Source of the DNA: Pseudomonas fluorescens
GTDB taxonomy: Bacteria; Pseudomonadota; Gammaproteobacteria; Pseudomonadales; Pseudomonadaceae
DNA length: 64,000 nucleotides
Reading direction: 5' to 3'
NCBI RefSeq assembly: GCF_002837185.1
Contig: NZ_KZ477985.1
Location: forward strand, 392,167-456,166
Part shown: positions 1 to 11,553 of the stretch, in pieces
Layout: the number at the start of each line of letters is the position of its first letter
How positions within the stretch are numbered: the stretch's first letter is position 1
The notes under the pieces: generated by a model
What the model was told of the DNA's origin: nothing
The model's database searches: none
The model's input: the letters and a program-made list of their open reading frames with translations, nothing else
Made by a program: the position numbers and the translations under genes

Positions 1-887
1 TTCAGCAGCGGCAGGTTGTGACGCTTGCCGACTTCGTAGTCGTTGAAATCGTGGGCCGGGGTGATTTTCACGCAGCCGGTGCCGAATTCAGGGTCGCAGT
101 AGTCGTCAGCGATGATCGGGATGCGGCGGCCGACCAGTGGCAGCTCGACGAACTTGCCGATCAGTGCCTGGTAGCGCTCGTCGTTCGGGTTAACCGCAAC
201 GGCAGCGTCGCCGAGCATGGTTTCCGGACGGGTGGTGGCGACGATCAGGTAGTCGTTGCCCTCGGCAGTCTTGGCGCCGTCAGCCAGCGGATACTTGAGG
301 TTCCACAGGAAGCCTTTCTCGTCGTGGTTTTCCACTTCGAGGTCGGAAATCGCCGTGTGCAACTTGGTGTCCCAGTTGACCAGGCGCTTGCCGCGGTAGA
401 TCAGGCCGTCTTCATGCAGGCGCACGAAGGCTTCCTTCACCGCTTCCGACAGGCCGTCGTCCATGGTGAAGCGCTCGCGGCTCCAGTCTACGGACGAACC
501 CAGGCGACGGATCTGACGGCTGATATTGCCGCCGGACTGGTCTTTCCATTCCCAGATTTTCTCGAGGAACTTCTCGCGGCCCAGGTCATGACGGCTCTGG
601 CCGGTGGCTTCCAGTTGGCGTTCCACCAGCATCTGGGTGGCGATACCGGCGTGGTCGGTACCCGGTTGCCACAGGGTGTCGCGACCCTGCATGCGGCGGA
701 AACGGATCAACGCATCCATGATTGCATTGTTGAAGCCATGGCCCATGTGCAGGCTGCCAGTGACGTTCGGTGGCGGAATCATGATGGTGTACGAGTCGCC
801 CGCACCTTGTGGGGCGAAATAGTTTTCGGACTCCCAGGTGTTGTACCAGGAAGTTTCGATAGCGTGGGGCTGGTAGGTCTTATCCAT
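1..887 (-). CDS. valS: Valyl-tRNA synthetase, N-terminal part (runs off window)
   Basis: Class I aminoacyl-tRNA synthetase that charges tRNA-Val in the cytoplasm. The minus strand reads open from ATG at 887 to the window edge, giving about 295 of roughly 950 residues. The protein begins [16 protein letters not shown] and soon shows [16 protein letters not shown], which contains the HIGH-type (HMGH) ATP-binding signature of Val[12 protein letters not shown] follows, also typical of ValRS. The KMSKS loop and anticodon-binding domain lie outside the window. Two genes linked to DNA polymerase III (holC and a small gene) lie just upstream, the order seen in other Pseudomonas. The product assignment is secure; the truncation is only the window boundary. 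Confidence 0.97.
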   Translation of the reverse strand, partial: MDKTYQPHAIETSWYNTWESENYFAPQGAGDSYTIMIPPPNVTGSLHMGHGFNNAIMDALIRFRRMQGRDTLWQPGTDHAGIATQMLVERQLEATGQSRHDLGREKFLEKIWEWKDQSGGNISRQIRRLGSSVDWSRERFTMDDGLSEAVKEAFVRLHEDGLIYRGKRLVNWDTKLHTAISDLEVENHDEKGFLWNLKYPLADGAKTAEGNDYLIVATTRPETMLGDAAVAVNPNDERYQALIGKFVELPLVGRRIPIIADDYCDPEFGTGCVKITPAHDFNDYEVGKRHNLPLL

Positions 888-994
888 GCGCGGCGGGACC
901 CTAGTTGGCATTTATTCAGGAAAGCCGGCAAGTATAACGGGGGATAGAGCGCAGGGCGAGGCGAAGACAGGGCTTAAGGTGTATGCAACCAAAT

Positions 995-1080
995 GTGGGA
1001 GGGGGCTTGCCCCCGATGGCGGTGGGTCAGCTTCAAATAGACGGCTGACGCACTGCTATCGGGGGCAAGCCCCCTCCCAC
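995..1080. repeat. REPIN, GTGGGAGGGGGCTTGC type
   Basis: Two REP units face each other: GTGGGAGGGGGCTTGCCCCC at the left and its reverse complement at the right, separated by a short spacer. It fills the gap between valS and the small upstream gene. Palindromic pairs of this kind (REPINs) are dispersed in P. fluorescens genomes and are thought to be moved by RAYT transposases; no RAYT gene is in this window. Confidence 0.9.
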
Positions 1081-1098
1081 AGGGGATGTCGGTTTGGT

Positions 1099-1476
1099 TC
1101 AGGATTGGTATTGGCTGAGCAGCCGCTCCATCCGCGCATCCATGCGCCGTTTGATCTCGGCTTCAATATGCGGCGAAAAATCATCGATCACGTCCTGCAT
1201 GATCAATTGCGCGGCGGCGCGCAGTTCGTTGTCCAGGTGCAGCAGCAGGGCGTCGGGGGCTTTTTGGGCAGCGAGGGCGGGCTCGGTAATGGCTGGCTCC
1301 GGCGCAGCAGGCTTGTTGCCGACCATGTCGAACAACAGCGGAATCTGTACCTCGCCGTCGGCCGTTTCGGTCAACAGCGGCGGTTGCAAGCCATCATCAC
1401 CCAGCAACTGACGGATCGACTCGAGGTCGTCCAGCAGGTGGTCGTCTTTTTTCAGCGGGTTGGGCGTGTCCATCAT
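1099..1476 (-). CDS. Conserved hypothetical protein between holC and valS
   Basis: This acidic 125-residue protein is of unknown function. It has no signal peptide or membrane segment. The first third is charged and disordered-looking (MMDTPNPLKKDDHLLDDLE), an Ala/Pro-rich linker lies in the middle, and a predicted amphipathic helix ends the protein (HLDNELRAAAQLIMQDVIDD onward, then MDARMERLLSQYQS). The stop of holC lies 4 bases upstream, so the two are probably co-transcribed and may be translationally coupled. The same position, between holC and valS, is occupied by a small conserved gene in P. aeruginosa. A second ATG at 1473 has better spacing from the GAG upstream, so the protein may be one residue shorter. 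No function is inferred beyond linkage to DNA polymerase III chi. Confidence 0.8.
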   Translation of the reverse strand: MMDTPNPLKKDDHLLDDLESIRQLLGDDGLQPPLLTETADGEVQIPLLFDMVGNKPAAPEPAITEPALAAQKAPDALLLHLDNELRAAAQLIMQDVIDDFSPHIEAEIKRRMDARMERLLSQYQS

Positions 1477-1480
1477 GTAC

Positions 1481-1909
1481 TCAAAGTCGTTGTAGCCGGT
1501 GATCCTGCAGAGGATAGCCCTGTTCGCGGTAGAAACGGAAACTCTCCCGCGCGGCCTGACGAATAGCCGGGTCTTCCACCACCACTTCCGCCACGCGGGC
1601 GAATGCCTTGGCGAAGGCCGGTACTTTCAGGTCAAGGTTGACCAGCAGGTCATGGTGGTCGCCGCAACTGTCGCCCAAACCCAGCACTACCACGCCATCG
1701 GGTTCCGATTCAGCGGGGCCGTGGGGTACGAAGCTTTCGCCCTTGAAACGCCATAGACGGGCATCGAGGTCCTCACGTTGGGCGGCATCGCTGCAATGCA
1801 GGTAAATGCGATGGCCCATGCGCCAGGCCTTTTCAGTGAGCTTGCAGGCAAAGTCCAGGCGCGCGGACGGGTCGGCGCTGGGCAATATATAGAAGTCGAC
1901 TTGGGTCAT
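1481..1909 (-). CDS. holC: DNA polymerase III subunit chi
   Basis: Chi is a clamp-loader accessory subunit that pairs with psi and contacts single-strand binding protein during replication. The 142-residue protein starts MTQVDFYILPSADPSARLDF, and the pattern LTEKAWRMGHRIYLHC followed by LDARLWRFKGESFVPHG is typical of HolC. The frame is open further upstream (to 2026), but that extension is translated from a REPIN, so the ATG at 1909, just after the repeat, is chosen. It lies between pepA (upstream, same strand) and the small conserved gene, the arrangement pepA-holC-small gene-valS known from P. aeruginosa. Length and motifs fit the family. Confidence 0.93.
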   Translation of the reverse strand: MTQVDFYILPSADPSARLDFACKLTEKAWRMGHRIYLHCSDAAQREDLDARLWRFKGESFVPHGPAESEPDGVVVLGLGDSCGDHHDLLVNLDLKVPAFAKAFARVAEVVVEDPAIRQAARESFRFYREQGYPLQDHRLQRL

Positions 1910-1940
1910 TGCGGTTCCTGGTGCTGGCCTGGTTGCCCCT

Positions 1941-2038
1941 GTAGGAGCGAGCTTGCTCGCGAAAAACCTGAGGACACCGCGCTCATCCAGAATGTGCGCG
2001 TTATCGTTGGCGATCTTCGCGAGCAAGCTCGCTCCTAC
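1941..2038. repeat. REPIN, GTAGGAGCGAGCTTGC type
   Basis: Inverted pair: GTAGGAGCGAGCTTGCTCGC at the left and its reverse complement ending GCTCCTAC at the right, with a roughly 55-base spacer. It lies between pepA and holC and extends the holC reading frame artificially. Confidence 0.9.
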
Positions 2039-2056
2039 AAAGGGCGCGGGGGCCGC

Positions 2057-3799
<1,743 letters not shown>

Positions 3800-3827
3800 T
3801 TAGCCTGACAACCCTGGAGTGTCTGGT

Positions 3828-4946
3828 TTGATCGTCTTCCGTTATCTATCCCGCGAAGTCCTGTTGACCCTGAGTGCCGTGAGTGCGGTATTGCTGGTCA
3901 TCATCATGAGTGGTCGTTTCGTCAAATTCCTTGCGCAGGCGGCCTCGGGCGCCCTGGATCCGGGTTCGCTGTTCCTGATCATGGGCTTTCGCCTGCCGGG
4001 CTTTTTGCAACTGATCCTGCCGCTCGGCCTGTTCCTTGGCATTCTGCTGGCATATGGCCGGCTGTATCTCGAAAGCGAGATGACCGTGCTGTCGGCCACC
4101 GGCATGAGCCAGCAGCGTCTGCTGGCGATGACCATGGTGCCGGCCGCCGGCGTTGCCCTGGTCGTGGCCTGGTTGAGCCTGAGCCTGGCACCCCAGGGCG
4201 CCATGCAGTTCCAGTTGCTGCTGAACAAGCAGGACGCGATGACCGAGTTCGATACCCTCGAACCCGGGCGCTTCCAGGCACTCAACGACGGTACGCGAGT
4301 GACCTATACCGAAGAAATGACCGAAGACCGTTCCAACCTGAGCGGCGTGTTCATTTCCCAGAAAAACCTCGGCAAGGACCAGAAAGACCGTGGTATTTCG
4401 ATTCTGGTGGCCGACGGTGGCCGCCAGGAAGTGCGTCCCGATGGCAGTCGCTACCTGATCCTGGACAACGGCTATCGCTACGATGGCAGCCCTGGGTTGG
4501 CCGATTACCGCGTGATCAAATACGACACCTACGGCGTCATGCTGCCCAAACCCGATATCAGCGACGAAGTCACCGACCGCGACGCGCTGCCCACCGCATC
4601 GCTGTTCGGTAGCCAGGAACTGCGCTCCATCGCCGAGCTGCAATGGCGCCTGTCCCTGCCGCTGCTGGTGTTTATCGTGACCTTGATGGCGGTGCCGCTG
4701 TCGCGCGTCAACCCACGGCAGGGCCGATTCCTCAAGCTGCTGCCGGCGATCCTGCTGTATATGGCTTACCTGACCATCCTGATCTCCGCCCGTGGCTCCC
4801 TGGAGAAGGGCAAGCTGCCGCCCGCCCTGGGCCTGTGGTGGGTGCACGGGATTTTCCTGGTGATCGGCCTGGGGCTGCTCTACTGGGAGCCTATCCGTTT
4901 GAAAATGAAGAGCCGTCGTGGCCTGAAGGAGTTGGCTCGTGGCTAA
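3828..4946 (+). CDS. lptF: LPS export ABC transporter permease LptF
   Basis: Inner-membrane subunit of the LptB2FG transporter that extracts lipopolysaccharide from the inner membrane and passes it to LptC-LptA-LptD. The protein has the YjgP/YjgQ layout: N-terminal membrane helices, a large periplasmic beta-jellyroll region in the middle (about residues 120-270) and C-terminal helices. IVFRYLSREVLLTLSAVSAV is the conserved start. A TTG start at 3828 is preferred because GGAG at 3816-3819 is then 8 bases away. A GTG at 3819 would overlap that ribosome site and add three residues. The stop overlaps lptG by 8 bases, so the two subunits are translationally coupled. Confidence 0.95.
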   Translation: MIVFRYLSREVLLTLSAVSAVLLVIIMSGRFVKFLAQAASGALDPGSLFLIMGFRLPGFLQLILPLGLFLGILLAYGRLYLESEMTVLSATGMSQQRLLAMTMVPAAGVALVVAWLSLSLAPQGAMQFQLLLNKQDAMTEFDTLEPGRFQALNDGTRVTYTEEMTEDRSNLSGVFISQKNLGKDQKDRGISILVADGGRQEVRPDGSRYLILDNGYRYDGSPGLADYRVIKYDTYGVMLPKPDISDEVTDRDALPTASLFGSQELRSIAELQWRLSLPLLVFIVTLMAVPLSRVNPRQGRFLKLLPAILLYMAYLTILISARGSLEKGKLPPALGLWWVHGIFLVIGLGLLYWEPIRLKMKSRRGLKELARG

Positions 4947-6018
4947 GCTCGATCGCTACATTGGTAGCAGCGTACTGATCGCCATCCTGGCGGTATTGGG
5001 CATCATCCTGGGCCTGGCCTCGCTGTTTGCCTTCATCGATGAAGTGGGCAACGTCACCGATACCTATACCGTCACTGACGTACTGAGCTTCGTGGCGCTG
5101 ACCGCGCCGCGTCGTCTCTACGACATGATGCCGATGGCCGGCCTGATCGGCTGCCTGATCGGCCTGGGCACCCTGGCCAGCAACAGCGAATTGACCATCA
5201 TGCGCGCCGCGGGCGTGTCCATCGGGCGGATCGTCTGGGCCGTCATGAAGCCGATGCTGCTGCTGATGGCGTGCAGCGTGCTGATCGGCGAATACGTCGC
5301 GCCACCGTCCGAAGCCACCGCCCAGGCCAATCGCGCCCTGGCCCAGGGTTCGGGCGATGCGCAGAGTTCCAAGCACGGCCTGTGGCACCGCCAGGGCGAC
5401 CAGTTCATCCACATCAACGCCGTGCAGCCCGGCGGGCTGTTGATCGGGGTGACGCGCTACACGTTTGACAAAGAGCGGCACATGCTCAGCTCCAGCTTCG
5501 CCAAACGCGCACAATACGATGGCGCGCAGTGGCAGCTGAGCGAGGTCACCACCACGCTGTTCCATAATGTGGGCCAGGGGTTCAGTGCCAGTACCGAAGT
5601 GGTCAATGCCCCCACCCAGACCTGGGATATCGCGCTGAAGCCGGAGCTGCTCAATACAGTGATCATGGTGCCGGAAACCTTGCCGATCTCGGGCCTCTGG
5701 AGTTATATCCACTACCTCAAGGACCAGGGCCTGAACAATGGCCGCTACTGGCTGGCGTTCTGGGTCAAGGTGCTGCAACCGGTGGTCACCGCCGCACTGG
5801 TGTTGATGGCGATCTCCTTTATCTTCGGCCCGTTGCGTTCCGTGACCCTCGGCCAGCGGGTATTCACCGGTGTGCTGGTGGGCTTCACCTTCCGCATCGC
5901 CCAGGACCTGCTGGGGCCGTCGAGCCTGGTATTCGGCTTCTCGCCGTTATTTGCGGTGCTGGTGCCGACCTTTATCTGTGCCGTGGCCGGGTTCTGGTTG
6001 CTGCGCCGAGCCGGCTGA
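4939..6018 (+). CDS. lptG: LPS export ABC transporter permease LptG
   Basis: Second permease of the LptB2FG lipopolysaccharide exporter. The 359-residue protein begins with GTG at 4939 inside the end of lptF and starts MAKLDRYIGSSVLIAILAVL. Membrane helices are visible at the N terminus and at the C terminus (from about residue 270). MPMAGLIGCLIGLGTLASNS and ELTIMRAAGVS are well-conserved LptG stretches near the coupling region for the LptB ATPase. The downstream neighbour is lepA, separated by a REPIN and a terminator. That junction is unusual (see findings). Confidence 0.95.
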   Translation: MAKLDRYIGSSVLIAILAVLGIILGLASLFAFIDEVGNVTDTYTVTDVLSFVALTAPRRLYDMMPMAGLIGCLIGLGTLASNSELTIMRAAGVSIGRIVWAVMKPMLLLMACSVLIGEYVAPPSEATAQANRALAQGSGDAQSSKHGLWHRQGDQFIHINAVQPGGLLIGVTRYTFDKERHMLSSSFAKRAQYDGAQWQLSEVTTTLFHNVGQGFSASTEVVNAPTQTWDIALKPELLNTVIMVPETLPISGLWSYIHYLKDQGLNNGRYWLAFWVKVLQPVVTAALVLMAISFIFGPLRSVTLGQRVFTGVLVGFTFRIAQDLLGPSSLVFGFSPLFAVLVPTFICAVAGFWLLRRAG

Positions 6019-6044
6019 TTGCGCGCACGCTAAATGCGCCCGCT

Positions 6045-6142
6045 GTAGGCGCGAGCTTGCTCGCGAAAACCTGCGAAACGCCGCGTTCATCCAGGATGAG
6101 CGCATTATCATTGGCGATCTTCGCGAGCAAGCTCGCTCCTAC
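6045..6142. repeat. REPIN, GTAGGCGCGAGCTTGC variant
   Basis: Facing inverted units: GTAGGCGCGAGCTTGCTCGC at the left, reverse complement ending GCTCCTAC at the right. It lies between lptG and the terminator before lepA. The left unit differs by one base from the common form. Confidence 0.88.
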
Positions 6143-6150
6143 AACATTGG

Positions 6151-6174
6151 GCCCCGTGGAAACGGGGCTTTTTT
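6151..6174 (+). terminator. Rho-independent terminator before lepA
   Basis: Seven-base-pair stem GCCCCGT/ACGGGGC with a GGAA loop, followed directly by six T. It should end transcription from the upstream unit and insulate lepA. Confidence 0.88.
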
Positions 6175-6274
6175 GTGTTCGTCAGCAAAGATGACGTCTG
6201 GCCCGAGCATCAGGTACAATTCCCGGCTATTTTTCAGCGGGCAATCTGCCTGCAGCCTTTTTGAGTGTTGATCC

Positions 6275-8074
6275 GTGAGTGATTTGAGTCATATCCGCAA
6301 TTTCTCCATCATCGCCCACATTGACCATGGTAAGTCGACGCTGGCCGATCGATTCATCCAGATGTGCGGCGGCCTTGCCGAGCGTGAAATGGAAGCCCAG
6401 GTCCTGGACTCCATGGACCTCGAACGCGAGCGCGGGATCACCATCAAGGCCCACAGCGTCACTCTGTACTACACCGCCAAAGACGGTATCAAGTACCAGC
6501 TCAACTTCATTGACACCCCGGGCCACGTCGACTTCACCTATGAAGTCAGCCGTTCCCTGGCCGCCTGCGAAGGCGCGCTGCTGGTGGTGGACGCGGGGCA
6601 GGGCGTTGAAGCCCAATCCGTGGCCAACTGCTACACCGCCATCGAGCAGGGCCTGGAAGTGATGCCGGTGCTGAACAAGATCGACCTGCCACAGGCCGAT
6701 CCGGACCGCGTCAAGGAAGAGATCGAAAAAATCATCGGCATTGACGCCACCGACGCCGTCGAGTGCAGCGCCAAGACCGGCCTGGGCGTCGATGAAGTGC
6801 TCGAGCGCCTGGTCAAGACCATTCCCGCGCCGACCGGCAACTACGACGATCCGCTGCAAGCGTTGATCATCGACTCCTGGTTCGACAACTACCTGGGCGT
6901 TGTCTCCCTGGTGCGCGTGCGCCATGGCCGCGTGAAGAAGGGCGACAAGATCCTGGTCAAGTCCACCGGCAAGATCCACCTGGTGGACAGCGTCGGCGTG
7001 TTCAACCCCAAGCACACCGCTACCACTGATCTGAAAGCTGGCGAAGTAGGCTTCATCATCGCCGGTATCAAGGACATCCACGGTGCGCCGGTCGGTGACA
7101 CCCTGACCCTGAGCTCCACGCCGGATGTCGACGTGCTGCCTGGCTTCAAGCGCATCCAGCCACAGGTCTATGCCGGTCTGTTCCCGGTCAGCTCCGACGA
7201 CTTCGAAGACTTCCGCGAAGCCCTGCAAAAGCTGACCCTCAACGACTCGTCGTTGCAGTACACCCCGGAAAGCTCCGACGCCCTGGGCTTCGGCTTCCGT
7301 TGCGGGTTCCTCGGCATGCTGCACATGGAGATCATCCAGGAGCGCCTGGAGCGCGAATACGACCTGGACCTGATCACCACCGCGCCAACGGTTATTTTCG
7401 AGCTGGCGCTGAAAACCGGTGAAACGATTTACGTCGATAACCCCTCCAAGCTTCCAGACCTGTCTTCGATCGAAGACATGCGTGAACCGATCGTACGCGC
7501 CAATATCCTTGTACCGCAGGAACACCTGGGCAACGTCATTACCCTGTGTATCGAAAAGCGTGGCGTGCAGCACGACATGCTGTTCCTCGGCACCCAGGTG
7601 CAAGTGACCTATGATTTGCCGATGAACGAAGTGGTCCTGGACTTCTTCGATCGTCTCAAATCCACCAGTCGCGGCTATGCTTCGCTGGACTACCATTTCG
7701 ACCGTTACCAGTCGGCTAATCTGGTGAAGCTGGATGTATTGATCAACGGCGACAAGGTTGATGCCCTGGCACTGATCGTGCACAAGGACAATGCGCACTA
7801 CAAAGGTCGCCAGTTGACCGAGAAGATGAAAGAGCTGATTCCGCGTCAGATGTTCGACGTTGCGATCCAGGCCGCCATTGGCGGGCAGATCATTGCGCGG
7901 ACCTCCGTCAAGGCACTCAGAAAGAACGTACTGGCCAAATGCTACGGTGGCGACGTCAGCCGTAAGCGCAAACTGCTTGAGAAGCAAAAGGCCGGTAAAA
8001 AACGCATGAAGCAAGTGGGCAATGTGGAAATTCCACAAGAAGCCTTCCTTGCGGTGCTCAGGTTGGATAGTTAG
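6275..8074 (+). CDS. lepA: Elongation factor 4 (LepA)
   Basis: Ribosome-dependent GTPase related to EF-G that acts on stalled or mis-set ribosomes and influences initiation and assembly. The 599-residue protein starts with GTG at 6275. It shows the P-loop AHIDHGKST at about residues 14-22, the switch-region DTPGH, NKIDLP and the EF4 C-terminal end [20 protein letters not shown]. Length is as expected for the family. A terminator and about 100 bases with promoter-like AT-richer sequence precede it. It leads the lepA-lepB-rnc-era run; lepB starts 5 bases after its stop. Confidence 0.97.
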   Translation: MSDLSHIRNFSIIAHIDHGKSTLADRFIQMCGGLAEREMEAQVLDSMDLERERGITIKAHSVTLYYTAKDGIKYQLNFIDTPGHVDFTYEVSRSLAACEGALLVVDAGQGVEAQSVANCYTAIEQGLEVMPVLNKIDLPQADPDRVKEEIEKIIGIDATDAVECSAKTGLGVDEVLERLVKTIPAPTGNYDDPLQALIIDSWFDNYLGVVSLVRVRHGRVKKGDKILVKSTGKIHLVDSVGVFNPKHTATTDLKAGEVGFIIAGIKDIHGAPVGDTLTLSSTPDVDVLPGFKRIQPQVYAGLFPVSSDDFEDFREALQKLTLNDSSLQYTPESSDALGFGFRCGFLGMLHMEIIQERLEREYDLDLITTAPTVIFELALKTGETIYVDNPSKLPDLSSIEDMREPIVRANILVPQEHLGNVITLCIEKRGVQHDMLFLGTQVQVTYDLPMNEVVLDFFDRLKSTSRGYASLDYHFDRYQSANLVKLDVLINGDKVDALALIVHKDNAHYKGRQLTEKMKELIPRQMFDVAIQAAIGGQIIARTSVKALRKNVLAKCYGGDVSRKRKLLEKQKAGKKRMKQVGNVEIPQEAFLAVLRLDS

Positions 8075-8079
8075 GTCCT

Positions 8080-8934
8080 ATGTCGCTAAATTTCCCGCTG
8101 TTGCTGGTCATCGCCGTTGCCGTTTGTGGTTTCCTGGCGTTGCTCGATCTGGTGTTCTTCGCCCCGCGTCGGCGTGCGGCTATCGCGTCCTATCAGGGCA
8201 GCGTCAGCCAGCCCGATGCCGTGGTGGTCGAGAAGCTGAACAAAGAGCCTTTGCTGGTTGAATACGGCAAATCGTTCTTCCCGGTGCTGTTCATCGTGCT
8301 GGTGCTGCGTTCGTTCCTGGTGGAGCCGTTTCAGATCCCTTCGGGGTCGATGAAGCCTACCCTGGACGTGGGCGACTTCATTCTGGTGAACAAGTTTTCC
8401 TACGGGATCCGCTTGCCGGTGATCGACAAGAAGGTCATTGAAGTCGGTGACCCGCAGCGCGGTGATGTGATGGTGTTCCGCTACCCGAGCGACCCGAACG
8501 TCAACTACATCAAGCGTGTGGTCGGCCTGCCGGGCGACGTGATCCGCTACACCAGCGACAAGCGCCTGTTCATCAACGGTGAGTCGGTGGCCGAACAACT
8601 GTTGGGCGCCGAGCCGAACACCTTGGGCAGCGCCGAGCTGTACCAGGAAAAACTCGGTGCGGTTGAGCACCAGATCCGCAAGGAAATGAGCCGCTACCGC
8701 GCGATGCCCGATGGCCAGTGGAAAGTGCCGGCCGGGCACTACTTCATGATGGGCGACAACCGCGACAACTCCAACGACAGCCGCTACTGGGACGACCCCA
8801 ATATTCCCAAGGACCTGCTGGGCATGGTGCCCGACGAGAATATCGTCGGCAAAGCCTTCGCGGTCTGGATGAGTTGGCCGGAACCCAAGCTCAGCCACCT
8901 GCCGAACTTCTCGCGGGTGGGGCTGATCAAGTAA
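8080..8934 (+). CDS. lepB: Signal peptidase I
   Basis: Inner-membrane serine protease that removes signal peptides from secreted and outer-membrane precursors. The 284-residue protein has two N-terminal membrane segments (about residues 5-27 and 66-80). The catalytic Ser90 is in IPSGSMKPTL and the general-base Lys145 in NYIKRVVGLPGD. The GDNRDNSNDSRYW box is further on. All key residues of the S26 family are present. It follows lepA by 5 bases and is surely co-transcribed with it. Confidence 0.96.
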   Translation: MSLNFPLLLVIAVAVCGFLALLDLVFFAPRRRAAIASYQGSVSQPDAVVVEKLNKEPLLVEYGKSFFPVLFIVLVLRSFLVEPFQIPSGSMKPTLDVGDFILVNKFSYGIRLPVIDKKVIEVGDPQRGDVMVFRYPSDPNVNYIKRVVGLPGDVIRYTSDKRLFINGESVAEQLLGAEPNTLGSAELYQEKLGAVEHQIRKEMSRYRAMPDGQWKVPAGHYFMMGDNRDNSNDSRYWDDPNIPKDLLGMVPDENIVGKAFAVWMSWPEPKLSHLPNFSRVGLIK

Positions 8935-8940
8935 TACAGG

Positions 8941-8962
8941 CGGCGCTGTGATCACAGCGCCG
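8941..8962. repeat. Perfect 22-base palindrome after lepB
   Basis: CGGCGCTGTGATCACAGCGC plus CG reads the same on both strands. A short T-containing stretch (GAATGCTTTTC) follows, so it may act as a weak terminator or as an mRNA-stabilising hairpin between lepB and rnc; it could also be a protein-binding site. Confidence 0.6.
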
Positions 8963-9078
8963 AATGCTTTTCTGGGGCTAGGACATTTTCCCATGCCCGG
9001 TACCCATCAGGATTTGAATTTGAACACTGCGTCAATCGTCGATGGCCGCCGGTGCCACCAACTAGATATGGATAAACC

Positions 9079-9768
9079 GTGACCGTTTCTCTCAGTCGTC
9101 TCGAGCGCCAGCTCGGCTACACCTTCAAGGACCAGGAATTGATGGTCCTTGCCCTCACCCACCGCAGCTTTGCAGGGCGCAATAACGAGCGCCTGGAATT
9201 CCTCGGTGACGCCATCCTCAATTTCGCCGCCGGTGAGGCGTTGTTCGAGCGTTTCCCGCAAGCGCGCGAAGGCCAGCTTTCGCGCCTGCGCGCCCGCCTT
9301 GTGAAAGGCGAGACCCTGGCCGTGCTGGCCCGCGGTTTCGGCCTGGGCGAATACCTGCGCCTCGGTTCCGGTGAGTTGAAAAGCGGCGGTTTCCGTCGCG
9401 AGTCGATCCTGGCTGATGCCTTGGAAGCCTTGATCGGTGCGATCTACCTCGATGCAGGGATGGAGACGGCCAAGGAGCGCGTGGTCGCCTGGCTGGCTTC
9501 GGAAATCGAAAGCCTGACGCTGGTCGACACCAACAAGGATCCCAAGACCCGCCTGCAGGAATACCTGCAGTCCCGCGGTTGCGAACTGCCACGCTATGAA
9601 GTGGTGGATATCCAGGGCGAGCCGCATTGCCGCGTGTTCTTCGTGGAATGTGAAATCACCTTACTGAACGAAAAAAGCCGAGGTCAGGGTGTGAGCCGTC
9701 GTATTGCCGAACAGGTAGCGGCCGCTGCAGCACTGATTGCCCTGGGCGTGGAGAATGGCCATGACTGA
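9079..9768 (+). CDS. rnc: Ribonuclease III
   Basis: Double-strand-specific endoribonuclease that matures rRNA and processes many mRNAs. The 229-residue protein begins with GTG (residues [20 protein letters not shown]). The RNase III signature [12 protein letters not shown] is at about residues 37-48 and holds acidic metal-binding residues. A double-stranded-RNA-binding domain ends the protein (from about residue 155, [14 protein letters not shown]). In E. coli, rnc-era-recO form an autoregulated operon cut by RNase III itself. The same genes follow here, and the start of era overlaps the rnc stop by 8 bases. Confidence 0.96.
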   Translation: MTVSLSRLERQLGYTFKDQELMVLALTHRSFAGRNNERLEFLGDAILNFAAGEALFERFPQAREGQLSRLRARLVKGETLAVLARGFGLGEYLRLGSGELKSGGFRRESILADALEALIGAIYLDAGMETAKERVVAWLASEIESLTLVDTNKDPKTRLQEYLQSRGCELPRYEVVDIQGEPHCRVFFVECEITLLNEKSRGQGVSRRIAEQVAAAAALIALGVENGHD

Positions 9769-10663
9769 TTCAACCGCAACACGATGTGGCTATGTTGCCA
9801 TCGTCGGCCGCCCCAATGTGGGCAAGTCCACGCTGCTCAACCACATCCTCGGCCAGAAGCTTGCGATCACTTCGCGCAAGCCGCAGACCACCCGCCACAA
9901 CATGCTGGGCATCAAGACCGAAGGCAACGTCCAAGCGGTCTACGTGGACACCCCGGGCATGCACAAGGGCGGTGAAAAGGCGCTTAACCGCTACATGAAC
10001 AAGACCGCTTCGGCGGCGTTGAAAGACGTCGACGTGGTGATCTTCGTGGTCGACCGCACCAAGTGGACCGACGAAGACCAGATGGTCCTCGAACGCGTGC
10101 AGTACGTCACCGGCCCGTTGATCGTCGCGCTGAACAAGACCGACCGTATCGAAGACAAAGCCGAACTGATGCCGCACCTGACCTGGCTGCAGGAACAACT
10201 GCCGAATGCCCAGATCATGCCGATCTCGGCGCAGCACGGCCACAACCTTGAAGCCCTGGAGCGCGTGATCGCCGGGTACCTGCCGGAGAACGAGCATTTC
10301 TTCCCGGAAGACCAGATCACCGACCGCAGCAGTCGCTTCCTTGCCGCCGAACTGGTGCGCGAGAAAATCATGCGCCAGATGGGCGCCGAGCTGCCGTACC
10401 AGATCACCGTTGAAATCGAAGAGTTCAAGCAGCAGGGCAAAACCCTGCACATCCATGCGCTGATCCTCGTTGAGCGTGACGGCCAGAAGAAAATCATCAT
10501 TGGCGACAAGGGCGAGCGCATCAAGCGCATCGGCACCGAGGCGCGCAAGGACATGGAATTGCTGTTCGATTCCAAGATCATGCTGAACCTGTGGGTGAAG
10601 GTTAAGGGTGGCTGGTCCGATGATGAGCGCGCGTTGCGCTCCCTGGGCTACGGCGACCTGTAA
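9761..10663 (+). CDS. era: GTPase Era
   Basis: Essential GTPase that binds the 3' end of 16S rRNA and helps mature the 30S subunit. The chosen ATG at 9761 gives 300 residues ([20 protein letters not shown]). The P-loop GRPNVGKST comes early, followed by the DTPGMH switch region and NKTD. A C-terminal KH domain contains the typical [18 protein letters not shown]. It overlaps rnc by 8 bases, indicating coupling. An open extension upstream of the ATG lies inside rnc and is discarded. Confidence 0.97.
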   Translation: MTDSTATRCGYVAIVGRPNVGKSTLLNHILGQKLAITSRKPQTTRHNMLGIKTEGNVQAVYVDTPGMHKGGEKALNRYMNKTASAALKDVDVVIFVVDRTKWTDEDQMVLERVQYVTGPLIVALNKTDRIEDKAELMPHLTWLQEQLPNAQIMPISAQHGHNLEALERVIAGYLPENEHFFPEDQITDRSSRFLAAELVREKIMRQMGAELPYQITVEIEEFKQQGKTLHIHALILVERDGQKKIIIGDKGERIKRIGTEARKDMELLFDSKIMLNLWVKVKGGWSDDERALRSLGYGDL

Positions 10664-10692
10664 GGCTTGAATGCACCGCAGGGCTGAAAAAT

Positions 10693-10778
10693 GTGGGAGG
10701 GGGCTTGCTCCCGATAGCGGTGGGTCAGTTAATAGATAAGTGACTGACACACTGCCATCGGGGCAAGCCCCCTCCCAC
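10693..10778. repeat. REPIN, GTGGGAGGGGGCTTGC type
   Basis: Facing pair between era and recO: GTGGGAGGGGGCTTGCTCCC at the left, complement ending CCCCCTCCCAC at the right. It interrupts the otherwise close era-recO spacing. Confidence 0.9.
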
Positions 10779-10812
10779 ATTAGGTTGATGTTGTTTTCAA
10801 AATCGAGAACTC

Positions 10813-11502
10813 ATGTCGCAATCCCCACCTCCCAGCCAGCTCGCCTACGTGCTGCACAGCCGCGCCTACCGTGAGACCAGCGCCCTGGTGGACTTCCTCA
10901 CGCCCCAGGGCCGTCTGCGCGCGGTTCTGCGCAGCGCGCGGGGCAAGGCCGGTACGTTGGCGCGGCCGTTCGTGGCCCTGGACGTGGAGTTTCGCGGCAA
11001 GGGCGAGCTGAAGAACGTCGGCCGCCTGGAAAGCGTCGGCACGTCCGCCTGGCTCAATGGCGATGCGCTGTTCAGCGGGCTCTACCTCAATGAGCTGCTG
11101 ATCCGCCTGCTGCCCGCCGAAGACCCGCACCCGGCCGTCTTCGATCACTACGCCGCCACCTTGCTCGCGCTCGCTGAAGGCCGCCCCCTGGAGCCGCTGC
11201 TGCGGGCCTTTGAATGGCGCCTGCTGGATGACCTGGGCTACGGTTTTGAATTGCACAACGACCTGCACGGAGACCCTGTCGCCGCCGACGGCCTGTATCG
11301 CCTGCAAGTGGACGCGGGCCTTGAGCGCGTGTACCTGTTGCAACCCGGCCTGTTCCAGGGCGCCGAGTTGTTGGCCATGAGTGAAGCGGACTGGACCGCC
11401 CCCGGTGCCTTGTCCGCCGCCAAGCGCCTGATGCGCCAGGCGCTGGCCGTACACCTGGGCGGACGGCCGCTGGTCAGTCGCGAGTTGTTTCGAAAGCCCT
11501 GA
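10813..11502 (+). CDS. recO: DNA repair protein RecO
   Basis: Component of the RecFOR pathway that loads RecA onto SSB-coated single strands. The 229-residue protein has the N-terminal OB fold ([20 protein letters not shown], then [15 protein letters not shown]). A helical C-terminal domain follows ([19 protein letters not shown]). Length fits the family. It follows era across a REPIN and precedes pdxJ by 51 bases, an order common to gammaproteobacteria. Confidence 0.94.
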   Translation: MSQSPPPSQLAYVLHSRAYRETSALVDFLTPQGRLRAVLRSARGKAGTLARPFVALDVEFRGKGELKNVGRLESVGTSAWLNGDALFSGLYLNELLIRLLPAEDPHPAVFDHYAATLLALAEGRPLEPLLRAFEWRLLDDLGYGFELHNDLHGDPVAADGLYRLQVDAGLERVYLLQPGLFQGAELLAMSEADWTAPGALSAAKRLMRQALAVHLGGRPLVSRELFRKP

Positions 11503-11553
11503 CATCCCCGTGTATGCTGTGCACCGATTCTTTCCCTTTTCAGGAGCGCTTCC

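Noticed and set aside
8993..9067. 24-codon frame between lepB and rnc as a gene
   Set aside because: Very short, without recognisable family or clear ribosome site; could be chance.
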